From: Gammaproteobacteria bacterium
GTDB lineage: Bacteria > Pseudomonadota > Gammaproteobacteria > UBA11654
NCBI GenBank assembly: GCA_018672815.1
Contig: JABHDX010000118.1
Location: 1-64,000, forward strand
Length of the DNA: 64,000 bases
Direction: 5' to 3'
Both the position numbers and the translations under genes were made by a program. The notes beneath the pieces are model-generated. The model was not told the DNA's origin. It ran no database searches and saw only the letters and a list, made by a program, of their open reading frames with translations. Below, piece after piece: positions 47,354-57,125 of the stretch (positions are counted from its first letter, which is position 1; every line of letters begins with the position of its first letter).

Positions 47354-48573
47354 TGTCCCACAAATTGATTAATCAATTTTGCACACTGACACTATTGGTG
47401 TTCATTAGTTCATTTTCACACAGTGTATCTGCCCATACTAGAAGTGTTTCTTATTCAAACTGGTTGATCAATAATGATCAAATTATCATGACATTCATTG
47501 CCCCTGCTAGAGAAGTTACAAAATTAAATGAATACCAATTACTCTATCCTGACTTAGCAGCAAGTCTGGAAAAGCATCTAGTCAATTCCATCCATCTGAA
47601 CCCAAGTAGCAAGCTTATTAACAATAAAGCCTTACTGACTGAACAAGGAACGGTTGGCATAGAGCTTATATATAAAATTGACAAGAAAAATATCCCACTA
47701 AGGATTGAAATGAATGCTTTCTATGATGTGACATCCAGTCATACTCATTATGCGACTATCAATACTAGAGAAGGCTTGAACAAAAGCATTATAGTCAATG
47801 AGCAAAATCGATCATTTGAAATTCTTTCATTGGATGAAAAATCAAAAGATCAAACTATCAAAGAAGTAATTTTTGGTTATATTGATTTAGGTTTCACCCA
47901 TATACTCAGTGGTTTTGATCATTTGGTATTTTTATTACTACTATTACTGTTATGCAGTAGTCTTAAAGAACTTTTCTTTACGGCCACTGGCTTTACTGTT
48001 GGGCATAGCCTAACTTTATTTTTAGCGGCATCCAATTTGGTTATACCAAATACAAAAATCATTGAATCTTTAATAGGATTGACAATTGTCATAACAGCCA
48101 TTGAAGCAATTAACCTGCCCATAATAGACAAGAAAAGAATGTGGTTAGGTTCTATATTTTTGTTTCTATTTCTACTACTGATATCAGTATCTACTTCAAT
48201 TATCGATAATTCATTATTCATTATCGGTATCGGTCTTTTAACCATTAGTTATCTCAAATTGATCCAAGATCAAGATACTGCATCTAGATACAGGCCATTA
48301 CTAGCTTGTATTTTTGGAACAATTCATGGGTTTGGATTTGCAAATATCTTAAATGAAATGGGTATTGTAAAGACAAATTATTTACAGGCATTATTTAGTT
48401 TCAATATTGGAGTAGAATTAGGCCAAATTCTAGTCCTTACAGTCCTTTGGATTTCATACACCTACATAAAGAAACATACAAAAAATAAATATTTTTTTGA
48501 AATACGAAGTCTTATATCTTCATTCTTATTATCAATTGGTCTATATTGGTTGATTACAAGATTATTTATATAA
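47353..48573 (+). CDS. HupE/UreJ-family membrane protein
   Basis: A 406-residue protein with a signal peptide (about 1-28), a periplasmic N-domain (about 30-170) and seven or so helices after FGYIDLGFTHILSGFDHLVF. The HupE/UreJ motifs G-F-D-H-L and CIFGTIHGFGFANIL are visible, with His residues that could bind metal. Family members import nickel or other divalent metals, but this branch, with its long exported domain, has no assigned substrate. It is coupled to the PPIase. Confidence 0.82.
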   Translation: MSHKLINQFCTLTLLVFISSFSHSVSAHTRSVSYSNWLINNDQIIMTFIAPAREVTKLNEYQLLYPDLAASLEKHLVNSIHLNPSSKLINNKALLTEQGTVGIELIYKIDKKNIPLRIEMNAFYDVTSSHTHYATINTREGLNKSIIVNEQNRSFEILSLDEKSKDQTIKEVIFGYIDLGFTHILSGFDHLVFLLLLLLLCSSLKELFFTATGFTVGHSLTLFLAASNLVIPNTKIIESLIGLTIVITAIEAINLPIIDKKRMWLGSIFLFLFLLLISVSTSIIDNSLFIIGIGLLTISYLKLIQDQDTASRYRPLLACIFGTIHGFGFANILNEMGIVKTNYLQALFSFNIGVELGQILVLTVLWISYTYIKKHTKNKYFFEIRSLISSFLLSIGLYWLITRLFI

Positions 48574-48603
48574 AAAGGTACTGGACTAAAGGGAGGTTGA
48601 GAA

Positions 48604-50841
48604 ATGAAAGCATTCTTAAAGAGAGTCGTCGTTATTTTATTAATTCTAGTAATCACAGCTGTTGGTTATATATTTTCAATCTCACCACAATCAAAAACAA
48701 AATTAACAACTGATTACTTTGATACCAACCCCTTTACAACTGAACTTGCCACAAATAAAACAAGGCCTATTTTTATTGAAGATATAAAAGGTAATCAAAA
48801 ACAAATTCTCTGGGGTGATACCCATGTTCATACAACCTATTCAATGGATGCTTTCTATATGTCACTCCCTATGATGCATGGTTCTAGAGGAGCTTTTCCT
48901 GCTGCTTTTGCATGTGACTATGCACGATTTATTTCGCAACTAGATTTTTATGTATTAACAGATCATGCGGAATCATACATACCAAGAACCTGGAAAGATC
49001 AGGTGGACAGTATTAGGCAATGCAATGCTATTTCAGGCAATGAAGATAATCCTGATTTAGTCGCGTTTATTGGATGGGAATGGACTCAAGCTGGACCAAC
49101 ACCTGAAACTCACTATGGGCATCATAATGTTATTTTTAAAGACTATAAAGAAGGACAAATTCCAGATAGGCCTATTGCTGCTGGTGGCGCTTTAGCTAAT
49201 ATTTTGAGAACCCAATTGGCTGATGTAAATAGAAATCTTTTTTTACTGGACCCACTAAACAGAGACTATTACTGGTCCTTTGCAGACTATCTTGATGCGA
49301 TTTTATCTACACCTAACTGTGAAGAAGGAATTCCTTCAAATTATCTCCCAAAAGACTGTTATGAAAGTGCAACAACCCCAGGAGAACTCTATGCCAAACT
49401 TGATGATTGGGGTTTTGATGTTGAGGTTATTCCACATGGGACAACATGGGGATTCTATACTCCACAAGCTGCAAGCTGGAAAGAATACACCAATACACCC
49501 GATAACATTAGACCCGATTACAATAGTCTCGTTGAAATATATTCTGGACATGGAAATTCAGAAGTGTTCTTTGATTTCCTAGAAGTGGAGATTGATGAAG
49601 AAGGAAATATGAGTTGTCCTGAACCAACATTAAACTACCTTCCAACATGTCATCAAGCAGGAGTAATTATAAAGAAACTCTGTTTGGATGAAGGGAAAAC
49701 AGAAGAGACTTGCGAGAACCTTGCAATAAAAGCTAGAGAGGAGTTGAATACATTTCCAGGCGGTTCAGGCATGAGACTACTTTATGGAGCTGATAATCAA
49801 TCATGGCTAGATGCAGGGCAAGCTAGAAATACGTATCTACCATCTTTCAATTACAGACCTAAAAAGTCTATTCAATATGGTCTTGCTCTAAGAAATAATA
49901 ATTACAGCGATGACAAAGAACGATTTCGTTGGGGTTTCATTGGATCCAGTGATACTCATAAATCAAGAGCAGGTCATGGGTTTAAACAAATACTCAGAAA
50001 TGGTGGTACAGAAGCCACAGGCGTTACAACTGAGAAATGGAGGAACCTATTAAACACAGTCACTGCTGAGAAACGAAAAAGTGGTTTGAGAACATTAACA
50101 GAACTCCAAGAATTGCGAGGTCCATCTGCGATTGATACTGAAAGACAGATGAGTTTCTTTACCCTCGGTGGCTTAATGGCAGTGCATTCAGAAGGACGTG
50201 ATCGTGAGTCTATTTGGAATGCAATGAAGCGAAAAGAAGTGTTTGCTACTACAGGTCATAGAATCCTAATTTGGTTTGACTTGATCAAAGGTGAAATGAA
50301 ACTACCAATGGGATCAGTGACAAAACAAAAAATTAATCCCACTTTTAAAGTCAAAGCTTTAGGCTCTTTTAAGCAACTTCCAGGCTGTCCTGATTACGTT
50401 CATGAAGCGTTATCAGAAAGAAGATTGAAAAAGCTTGCTGATAATGAATGCTATAATCCATCAGATGAAAGACACCGCTTAGTCAGAATTGAGATAATTC
50501 GAATCATGCCACAAAATAATTCCAGTGAAGATCCAAGAAATCTCATTGATGATGTCTGGAAAAGCTTTGAATGCGACTCCAATACTATTGAATGCAATAT
50601 AGAATTTACTGACGATGAATTTGAGAATAATGCAAGAGATGCTGTCTATTATGCAAGAGTAATAGAAGAAGATATCTTATTAGTCAATGGAGCTAATTTG
50701 AGAACAAAATTTGATGATAGCGGAAATGCTATTTCTGTCGATCCTTGTTTTGGTGATTTCCGTACTGATTATACTGATGAATGTTTAGCGCCTGAAGGTC
50801 ATAGAGCTTGGTCCTCGCCAATCTTCATTGACTATAAATAA
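48604..50841 (+). CDS. DUF3604 protein, PHP-like metallohydrolase, membrane anchored
   Basis: A 745-residue protein with an N-terminal membrane helix (about 8-26). The metal-binding start is LWGDTHVHTTYSMDAFYM, followed by DFYVLTDHAES, in a PHP-superfamily arrangement. Later His/Asp segments include VEIYSGHGNSEVF and GFIGSSDTHKSR. The Cys content (NCEEG, CYESATT, CPEPTLNYLPTCH) suggests disulfides and a periplasmic location. No substrate is known. It lies 30 bases after the HupE gene, with AAAGGGAGG upstream of its ATG. Confidence 0.87.
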   Translation: MKAFLKRVVVILLILVITAVGYIFSISPQSKTKLTTDYFDTNPFTTELATNKTRPIFIEDIKGNQKQILWGDTHVHTTYSMDAFYMSLPMMHGSRGAFPAAFACDYARFISQLDFYVLTDHAESYIPRTWKDQVDSIRQCNAISGNEDNPDLVAFIGWEWTQAGPTPETHYGHHNVIFKDYKEGQIPDRPIAAGGALANILRTQLADVNRNLFLLDPLNRDYYWSFADYLDAILSTPNCEEGIPSNYLPKDCYESATTPGELYAKLDDWGFDVEVIPHGTTWGFYTPQAASWKEYTNTPDNIRPDYNSLVEIYSGHGNSEVFFDFLEVEIDEEGNMSCPEPTLNYLPTCHQAGVIIKKLCLDEGKTEETCENLAIKAREELNTFPGGSGMRLLYGADNQSWLDAGQARNTYLPSFNYRPKKSIQYGLALRNNNYSDDKERFRWGFIGSSDTHKSRAGHGFKQILRNGGTEATGVTTEKWRNLLNTVTAEKRKSGLRTLTELQELRGPSAIDTERQMSFFTLGGLMAVHSEGRDRESIWNAMKRKEVFATTGHRILIWFDLIKGEMKLPMGSVTKQKINPTFKVKALGSFKQLPGCPDYVHEALSERRLKKLADNECYNPSDERHRLVRIEIIRIMPQNNSSEDPRNLIDDVWKSFECDSNTIECNIEFTDDEFENNARDAVYYARVIEEDILLVNGANLRTKFDDSGNAISVDPCFGDFRTDYTDECLAPEGHRAWSSPIFIDYK

Positions 50842-50955
50842 AAAAATACCAGCAATATGTTCTTGCCCATTATTGATAATTTAAATCATAGCGCATTGAC
50901 CCACATCAGCATATCTAATAATTTTTATAAAGAATGAATAGAGGCTAACTATAAT

Positions 50956-52485
50956 ATGAATTCAATAGACGATATTAATCTTTCCAAACGAGACTTTCTC
51001 AAGTACACCACGAGCTTGCTTTCAGCCACAGTACTTCCCTTTTCATATCAATCAGCCTTAGCAAAAGAACATTGGGATGTCATAGTAATCGGTGGAGGCA
51101 CTGCTGGTTTACCTGCAGCTATTTTTGCTGCACAAAGAGGATTAAAAGTACTCATCATAGAAAAAGCTTCAATTTTAGGAGGCACTTTATTCTTATCAAC
51201 AGGACAGATTGCAGGTGCAGGAACCATATTCCAAGAAAGAAAAGGAATTAAGGATACACCCGATCAACACTATGATGACATCATGAGAATTAATAATGGA
51301 ACCTCTGACCCGATTCTCACTAGAACACTTGCTGATCATGCAGGCCCAACGATCAATTGGCTGGAGAAAAATGGATACAGTATTTTTGAAAATCATCCTG
51401 TGAAAAAAATTGCCCATGATCCTTTTAGGATACCTAGATATCAACAAGGTCCTATGGGAGGAATGTCTATTCTCAATGTATTAAAACCTATTGTTGATAA
51501 TCAGATCAACAAAGGTTCCATTACAGTTCTTCTAGAAACCAGTGCTAATGATCTGATTCAATCCGCTAATGGAGACATCACAGGTGTGATAGTTGAAAAC
51601 AATAAAGGCAATATCTTAGAGTACAAAGGACAAAATATAGTTTTAGCTTCAGGTGGTTGTGCTTCAAATCCACTTCTCTATGAAGAATTACATGGCGTTC
51701 CGCTATATTGCCAAATGGCTTATCCAGAAAGTCAAGGTGCGGGGCTAATATTAGGGCAATCGGTAGGAGGCTTCCTTAGAGGTGGAGAAAAATACTCACC
51801 ACTTTATGGTATGGTCCTTTCAGACAACAAAGCACCTTCTACGCCATTTGCAGTAGCAAAAAATGTCATTGAAAGATTACCTTGGGAAATTTTAGTTAAT
51901 TCAGAAGGAAAACGTTTTGTTCAAGAAGATCATCAGAGTATTGATCATATAGAGCATCTAATAGGGGAACAACCCAGTCATCGACATTGGGCTATTCTTG
52001 ATCAGGCCATGCTCAGTCAAATGCCAGCTATGTTCTATGATTGGGGTGGCTTCACTAATGAAAAAATTATTGAAGAATCTGAAAAGAAAAACATGTTTAA
52101 AAAAGCAGACACTATTAGAGAATTAGCAATCAAAACAGGCCTACATCCACTAAACCTTCAAAAAACAGTTGAAGGCTACAATACTAATCTTGTAAATAAA
52201 ACAGTAGATGAATTTGGACGTGAATATCGACCACTACCATTACAAAATGGTCCTTATTACTCCATCAGAATGAGTGGGTGGACCTTGTGTTCTTTTGCAG
52301 GATTGAGCATCAATGGAAATTTTGAAGTTATAAGACCGTCAGGAGAACCAATAAAGAATCTCTACGCAATTGGTGAAGTGATTGGATTTGGTGCCACCTC
52401 AGGTAATGCTTATGTTAATGGTATGGGTGTTACTCCTGCACTAACCTATGGTCGATTATTAGGGCAGAATATCAGCTCTAGTTAA
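50956..52485 (+). CDS. FAD-dependent oxidoreductase (fumarate-reductase/KsdD-like), Tat-type signal
   Basis: A 509-residue flavoprotein. N-terminal LSKRDFLKYTTSLLSATVLP is a Tat-like signal with K-R instead of R-R. The FAD-binding fold is VIVIGGGTAGLPAA. The fumarate reductase/3-ketosteroid dehydrogenase region has YAIGEVIGFGATSGNAYVNG. The electron partner is unknown, and the Cys-rich DUF3604 and HupE genes upstream give no direct hint. Its TAA shares TTAA with the convergent DUF6580 gene. Confidence 0.87.
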   Translation: MNSIDDINLSKRDFLKYTTSLLSATVLPFSYQSALAKEHWDVIVIGGGTAGLPAAIFAAQRGLKVLIIEKASILGGTLFLSTGQIAGAGTIFQERKGIKDTPDQHYDDIMRINNGTSDPILTRTLADHAGPTINWLEKNGYSIFENHPVKKIAHDPFRIPRYQQGPMGGMSILNVLKPIVDNQINKGSITVLLETSANDLIQSANGDITGVIVENNKGNILEYKGQNIVLASGGCASNPLLYEELHGVPLYCQMAYPESQGAGLILGQSVGGFLRGGEKYSPLYGMVLSDNKAPSTPFAVAKNVIERLPWEILVNSEGKRFVQEDHQSIDHIEHLIGEQPSHRHWAILDQAMLSQMPAMFYDWGGFTNEKIIEESEKKNMFKKADTIRELAIKTGLHPLNLQKTVEGYNTNLVNKTVDEFGREYRPLPLQNGPYYSIRMSGWTLCSFAGLSINGNFEVIRPSGEPIKNLYAIGEVIGFGATSGNAYVNGMGVTPALTYGRLLGQNISSS

Positions 52486-52985
52486 TCACTCGCCTTGACA
52501 TTGTTTGCTCTTTTACTCAGTTCTAGCCCTAGATAGAATATCAGAGAGAAGACCAACGTACTAAGCAGCAACCTAAAATCGAATGGTATTGCTAATGCGT
52601 ATGTTTGTGCTAGTGATTTAGTACCAAGACCATTGACATATACACCAAAGTTAACAATCAGATGCCACAAAATAACACTGGTAACACTGCTTTTGAATAA
52701 CGAGCCTAATGAACCATCATTTATTGTTCTAGCTAGTAATCCTATTAGGATCATAGAGCCATAAACAAAAAGCATTGTGAAGCCATAAAAACCTAACAAT
52801 AAATCAGTCATAAATAATATTGAAACAGGTAAAAATAACTGTAGGGTTTTATTATTTGATATAAATGGCATAAAGATAGCCATTGCTATTATTGGTGTAT
52901 AACTAGGTGGCATAACGAACCTTGATAAAAAAATACAGAAAACGAGTAAGAAAATAGATTTCATCAATTCATTTATATTCATCAT
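52482..52985 (-). CDS. DUF6580-like membrane protein
   Basis: A 167-residue, five-to-six helix membrane protein. PPSYTPIIAMAIFMPFIS, FLPVSILFMTDLLLGFYGF and TSVILWHLIVNFGVYVN match the DUF6580 pattern, which resembles the S-component of energy-coupled vitamin transporters. No A- or T-component genes are near. The function is unassigned. Confidence 0.68.
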   Translation of the reverse strand: MMNINELMKSIFLLVFCIFLSRFVMPPSYTPIIAMAIFMPFISNNKTLQLFLPVSILFMTDLLLGFYGFTMLFVYGSMILIGLLARTINDGSLGSLFKSSVTSVILWHLIVNFGVYVNGLGTKSLAQTYALAIPFDFRLLLSTLVFSLIFYLGLELSKRANNVKASD

Positions 52986-53039
52986 GGACCCCTATATTAT
53001 TTATCAAAATTATAACAAAATTTAAGACGACATCATTGG

Positions 53040-53546
53040 TTATTTTTGAGCAAAGATAAAATTAAATTCTTCAACGATAATGGGCATATCATCAGTACAA
53101 GATTTATTATATTTTTTCAAAAGGCCGTTCCAATAGTCTCTATGCAACGGGATCCAAATATCTGGATCTTGAACGGGTGGACCATCCATTTGAGTTTCTT
53201 TATAAGTGATCTCACCAAATGTTGTATTGTAAAGATTTGATATTTGGATCATTACTTCTGGCGTACCATCATAGCCTAGGAGAATAATTGGCATATTAAT
53301 AACAGAGTTGGGATGTTTTTCTATAGTCATAATCCATGGCAAACTAAACGTTGCTACCTTTTGCTTTTTTTTAATAAAATCAAGAATTAACCCTGTTGTC
53401 TCTTCGTCTATTCCGATGCATCTAATTTGATGATCTCTTCTGAGTTTAGAATCATAGTTCACAGCTTTTTCAAAAAAAATATCAATTAAGTCATGATCAA
53501 GATTTTTTTCAGGTCCCTCCCTATCTATCACTATTGATCTTATCAT
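53040..53546 (-). CDS. ASCH-domain-like protein
   Basis: A 168-residue protein. The segment FGEITYKETQMDGPPVQDPD and following IWIPLHRDYW resemble the C-terminal half of ASCH domains (RNA-binding PUA-like fold; D-W-x-x-x-H pattern). Some ASCH proteins are amidohydrolases on modified cytidines. The match is by eye and only partial. An isolated gene, divergent from the MscS-like gene. Confidence 0.5.
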   Translation of the reverse strand: MIRSIVIDREGPEKNLDHDLIDIFFEKAVNYDSKLRRDHQIRCIGIDEETTGLILDFIKKKQKVATFSLPWIMTIEKHPNSVINMPIILLGYDGTPEVMIQISNLYNTTFGEITYKETQMDGPPVQDPDIWIPLHRDYWNGLLKKYNKSCTDDMPIIVEEFNFIFAQK

Positions 53547-53734
53547 TGGATGATTCTCCTCTATTTTTAACTTTAGATTTTTAAATATAAATATTTTTTA
53601 TAAATAAGATACTAATATCTTCTAGATTATGAATTTTATCAATACGACTATTTAATTGCATGGTAGACTTCATTTAACCATTGGTTTTAATATAATTGAC
53701 TTGAATGCTAAGAAATAATTATAAGTTTTTGAAA

Positions 53735-56017
53735 ATGAAGAAGATTGCAATTTGTACTCTTTTTATCTCATTGCTAGCAGTTCATAGTTCCATTTCTTTC
53801 GCTGAGTTTGAGGCTAATGAAGCCATTGATCAGCTATCCATACTACAAGATCAATTGAACAATAAAAGCATCAACGAACGAAGTATTAAAACTATCAGAG
53901 AACAGTCTACAAAATTAAGAGCATCAGCTCTCAATTGCATCGATGAAGTTGATCCTCAGGTTCAAGCATTAAAAGATGAAATTGAAGCCATTGGAGACAT
54001 TAATCCAGAAATTGATATTCAAGTCTATGATCGACTAACAAAAGCAAGAGAGAGTCTAAGACGTGTTGATACAGATTTAAAGAACTGCTCTCTTACCGTA
54101 GTTCGCTCAACAAGGTTAATTGATTTATCGAACAAATTATTAAATGATTTGACAACAGAGTTATTAAGCGAGAAAGATAAAAATATCCTGGATGCTATAA
54201 CCACAATTCCAGAGCAAATAACACTTTTACCGATTCTATTTTTTGATCAAACATTACAAAAAGTTAATCAAAATACAATTATCGTATTGGTCTTATTGCT
54301 ACTAGTTGGATTTAGTTTTGGTTTTTTTCTGGGCGATCAAATAAAAAAAATTCAATACAATAGCTTTTTCAAAAATATTAATAGGCAATTAATACTTGAC
54401 CTAAGATCACTCTTCAAGCCTTTTGGAAGAGTCCAAGCACCTTTTCTCATAGGAACATTAGGTGTGACTGCTGCATTGAGTCTAGCCCTATCCTCAGGAC
54501 CAAATGAATCTTGGTTAATAAGAATGACATTAAGTCCAATAATTATTTCATTATCTTATGTTTTGATTAATTGGGTTACTGGTTCTCTATCTCTAAATGC
54601 GATCAAAGAAGATAATAAAAAAGAAGATAAAAAAACATTAAAAAATAAATTAAAGTTTTTAACGCTTGTATTAATTTCTAGTTACATCATCTTTGGACCC
54701 GAATGGCTTTCAAGTAATACAGCTGCGACTCAATCTTTAATCAGGATTAGTATAGTTAGCCTAATTATACTTTCAATGATTTCAGTTCTTACTTCTGTAT
54801 CAAAAGTGTTTTCTCTAAATGGTGAATATGGAATATTAAAGTTTTTAGGCTATTCTGCACTAGGTATTAGTTTCTTAGCAGAATTATCAGGTTTTCATAA
54901 TCTTTCAAGCTTTATACTGAGCGGCTTCATAATCACATTGTTTTCTTCCTATGTTTTTTGGTCACTTTTATCGTTAAGTGAGACAAGTACACAATGGATT
55001 GATACGAGCACGAATACCATTGGGATAAAAATTAGAGGGTTCCTCAATATACCTAGAGATCAGGGCAAGTCTAAACTAGGAGTATATCAACTGTTTTTTG
55101 ACGCACTATTCTGGCTTGGCTTTTTAATGATAATTTTTCAAATATGGGATCCTACAGGCACTGTTTTAGGAACAATTTCATCATATGCAACGGATGGTAT
55201 CCCCATGGGAGATATACGAATAATCCCAATGAATATTATTGCAGGAATCATTGCTTTCGTAGTCTTAACTGGCATAACAGGATGGATCAAAGTTTGGATT
55301 GAAAAAAGATGGTTAAGGCAGATCACATCAGATAGAGGAGCAAGGGATGCCTTGGTTACTATCGTGGGTTATGCAGGATTTACGCTCTCTATCTTAGTTG
55401 GTTTATCGATCGGTGGTATCAATATTACAGGATTAGCCGTGGTTGCAGGTGCACTTTCAGTAGGTATTGGTTTTGGATTGCAGTCCATAGCAAACAATTT
55501 TGTCTCAGGCATTATTCTACTTTTTGAACGACCTATTAAATCAGGCGATTTTATTAGTGTTGGTGATGTTGAGGGTTATGTAAAAAAAATAAGCATTAGA
55601 GCCACAGAAATAGAAACATTGGATAATCAAGACATGCTTATTCCCAATTCTGAATTGGTCTCCGGAAGAGTCACTAATTGGGTTCTCCATAACCCATATG
55701 GAAGACTAAGACTCAAGATTGGAGTTGCATACGGCAGTGATGTAAAAACAGTAATTAATATTCTAGAAAGCATTGCTTCTACTAATGAACAAGTGATTAC
55801 TGATGGAAGAGCATCCCCTCCTAAGGCATTATTTATGGGGTTTGGAGATAGTGCCTTGGATTTTGAACTTAGGGTTAGGATATTAGATATCAAAAAAAGA
55901 TACGATGTTTTAAGTGAACTCAATTTGGGAGTCAATGATGAATTCATTAAAGAAGGTATTAAAATACCCTTTCCTCAAAGAGATATTCACATTAAAGATT
56001 GGTCTAATAAAAAATAA
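53735..56017 (+). CDS. Large MscS-family mechanosensitive channel
   Basis: A 760-residue protein counted from ATG 53735, giving signal peptide MKKIAICTLFISLLAVHSSI; the upstream ATG at 53705 adds ten residues. It has a periplasmic coiled-coil region (about 35-160), several helices, then the MscS core. The core has the pore helix GALSVGIGFGLQSIANNFVS, the beta domain around GDFISVGDVEGYVKKISIRA and the C-terminal cage. It probably releases solutes on hypo-osmotic shock. The long N-terminal extension suggests a MscK/MscM-like member. Confidence 0.88.
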   Translation: MKKIAICTLFISLLAVHSSISFAEFEANEAIDQLSILQDQLNNKSINERSIKTIREQSTKLRASALNCIDEVDPQVQALKDEIEAIGDINPEIDIQVYDRLTKARESLRRVDTDLKNCSLTVVRSTRLIDLSNKLLNDLTTELLSEKDKNILDAITTIPEQITLLPILFFDQTLQKVNQNTIIVLVLLLLVGFSFGFFLGDQIKKIQYNSFFKNINRQLILDLRSLFKPFGRVQAPFLIGTLGVTAALSLALSSGPNESWLIRMTLSPIIISLSYVLINWVTGSLSLNAIKEDNKKEDKKTLKNKLKFLTLVLISSYIIFGPEWLSSNTAATQSLIRISIVSLIILSMISVLTSVSKVFSLNGEYGILKFLGYSALGISFLAELSGFHNLSSFILSGFIITLFSSYVFWSLLSLSETSTQWIDTSTNTIGIKIRGFLNIPRDQGKSKLGVYQLFFDALFWLGFLMIIFQIWDPTGTVLGTISSYATDGIPMGDIRIIPMNIIAGIIAFVVLTGITGWIKVWIEKRWLRQITSDRGARDALVTIVGYAGFTLSILVGLSIGGINITGLAVVAGALSVGIGFGLQSIANNFVSGIILLFERPIKSGDFISVGDVEGYVKKISIRATEIETLDNQDMLIPNSELVSGRVTNWVLHNPYGRLRLKIGVAYGSDVKTVINILESIASTNEQVITDGRASPPKALFMGFGDSALDFELRVRILDIKKRYDVLSELNLGVNDEFIKEGIKIPFPQRDIHIKDWSNKK

Positions 56018-56042
56018 ATAGATAATCATAACTAAAGGGTCA

Positions 56043-57125
56043 GTGGATATTCTGAGTAAATATTTGTCTATAGATGGTCTTAGAAATGACCCATCTCAAC
56101 GATTAATTATTCAAGAGCTATCCTTATTGCAATCTCACTTAACTACTCTTGATAAAAACGAAAATAGATTTTTAAAAATAGGATTCAAAAAGAGAGAGAA
56201 ATGGGACAACAAAGGCATGTACTTATGGGGTGATGTAGGCAGAGGAAAAACATTTCTCATGGATTTATTTTTTGAAACCTTGGATATAAAAAAGAAAAAG
56301 AGATTACATTTTCATCATTTATTGGATGAAATCCATGAAGCCATTAAACTAACTAAGAATATAGAAAATCCAATTGAAGACTTGGTTAAAAATATTGCTA
56401 AAGAGGTCAGAGTAATATGTTTTGATGAATTCTATATTGAAGATATAGCCGATGCTATGATACTGAGTAAACTATTAGAAAATATATTCAAGTATAAAAT
56501 ATACCTTGTCATCACATCTAATTGTAGGCCATCTGAATTATATAAAGATGGCCTACAAAGAGATCTTTTTTTACCCGCTATAGATTCAATTAAAAAAAAC
56601 CTAATGATAATTAATATTAGTCAAGGTGTTGACTACAGACAAATCAATAATAAAAGCACTCAGCTTCCTATTGAAAATGATGATTATGATCATAAAAATC
56701 TTGAAAAATACTTTTTATCAATTAATGGTTCTAATTATAAAACAAATGAAAGCATTATCATTCGTGGAAGAGAAATTGAAAGTCTTTACTGTGGAGATCA
56801 AATAGTATGGTTCGATTTTCTCGCCATTTGTGGTTATAAAAGAAGTAAAAATGATTACATTGATATAGCAAACAAATACAAAAACATCATCATCTCCAAT
56901 ATTATAGAAATGAATTCAGAAATGGAGAACGTAGCTAGAAGGTTCATTGCACTCATAGATGAATTATATGATCAAAATATTAATCTAATACTAGCGACAA
57001 ATAATGATTATAAAAATCTTTACCAAGGAGAAAAACTTAAATCTGAGTTTAAAAGAACTTATAGTAGATTAATTGAAATGCAAGACAATGATTATTCTAA
57101 TGGAAACAAAGATATAAATTTTTAA
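56043..57125 (+). CDS. zapE: Cell-division associated ATPase ZapE (AFG1-like)
   Basis: A 360-residue AAA-type ATPase that in E. coli modulates FtsZ rings. Walker A is LWGDVGRGKTFLMDLFF, Walker B VICFDEFYIEDIADAMIL, and YSRLIEMQ lies at the end. The start is GTG at 56043, with AAAGGG a few bases upstream. It is convergent with serS, sharing TTAA. It lies in the region with ftsK and lolA, where cell-envelope genes cluster. Confidence 0.92.
   Translation: MDILSKYLSIDGLRNDPSQRLIIQELSLLQSHLTTLDKNENRFLKIGFKKREKWDNKGMYLWGDVGRGKTFLMDLFFETLDIKKKKRLHFHHLLDEIHEAIKLTKNIENPIEDLVKNIAKEVRVICFDEFYIEDIADAMILSKLLENIFKYKIYLVITSNCRPSELYKDGLQRDLFLPAIDSIKKNLMIINISQGVDYRQINNKSTQLPIENDDYDHKNLEKYFLSINGSNYKTNESIIIRGREIESLYCGDQIVWFDFLAICGYKRSKNDYIDIANKYKNIIISNIIEMNSEMENVARRFIALIDELYDQNINLILATNNDYKNLYQGEKLKSEFKRTYSRLIEMQDNDYSNGNKDINF

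Noticed and set aside
49280..49582. Overlapping 100-residue plus-strand frame inside DUF3604
   Set aside because: It lies in another frame of a clearly conserved protein and has no independent start signal or family resemblance.
56043..56060. ATT start (56049) for zapE like those of amiC and ftsK
   Set aside because: A GTG in frame at 56043 follows AAAGGG, so no unusual start is needed.
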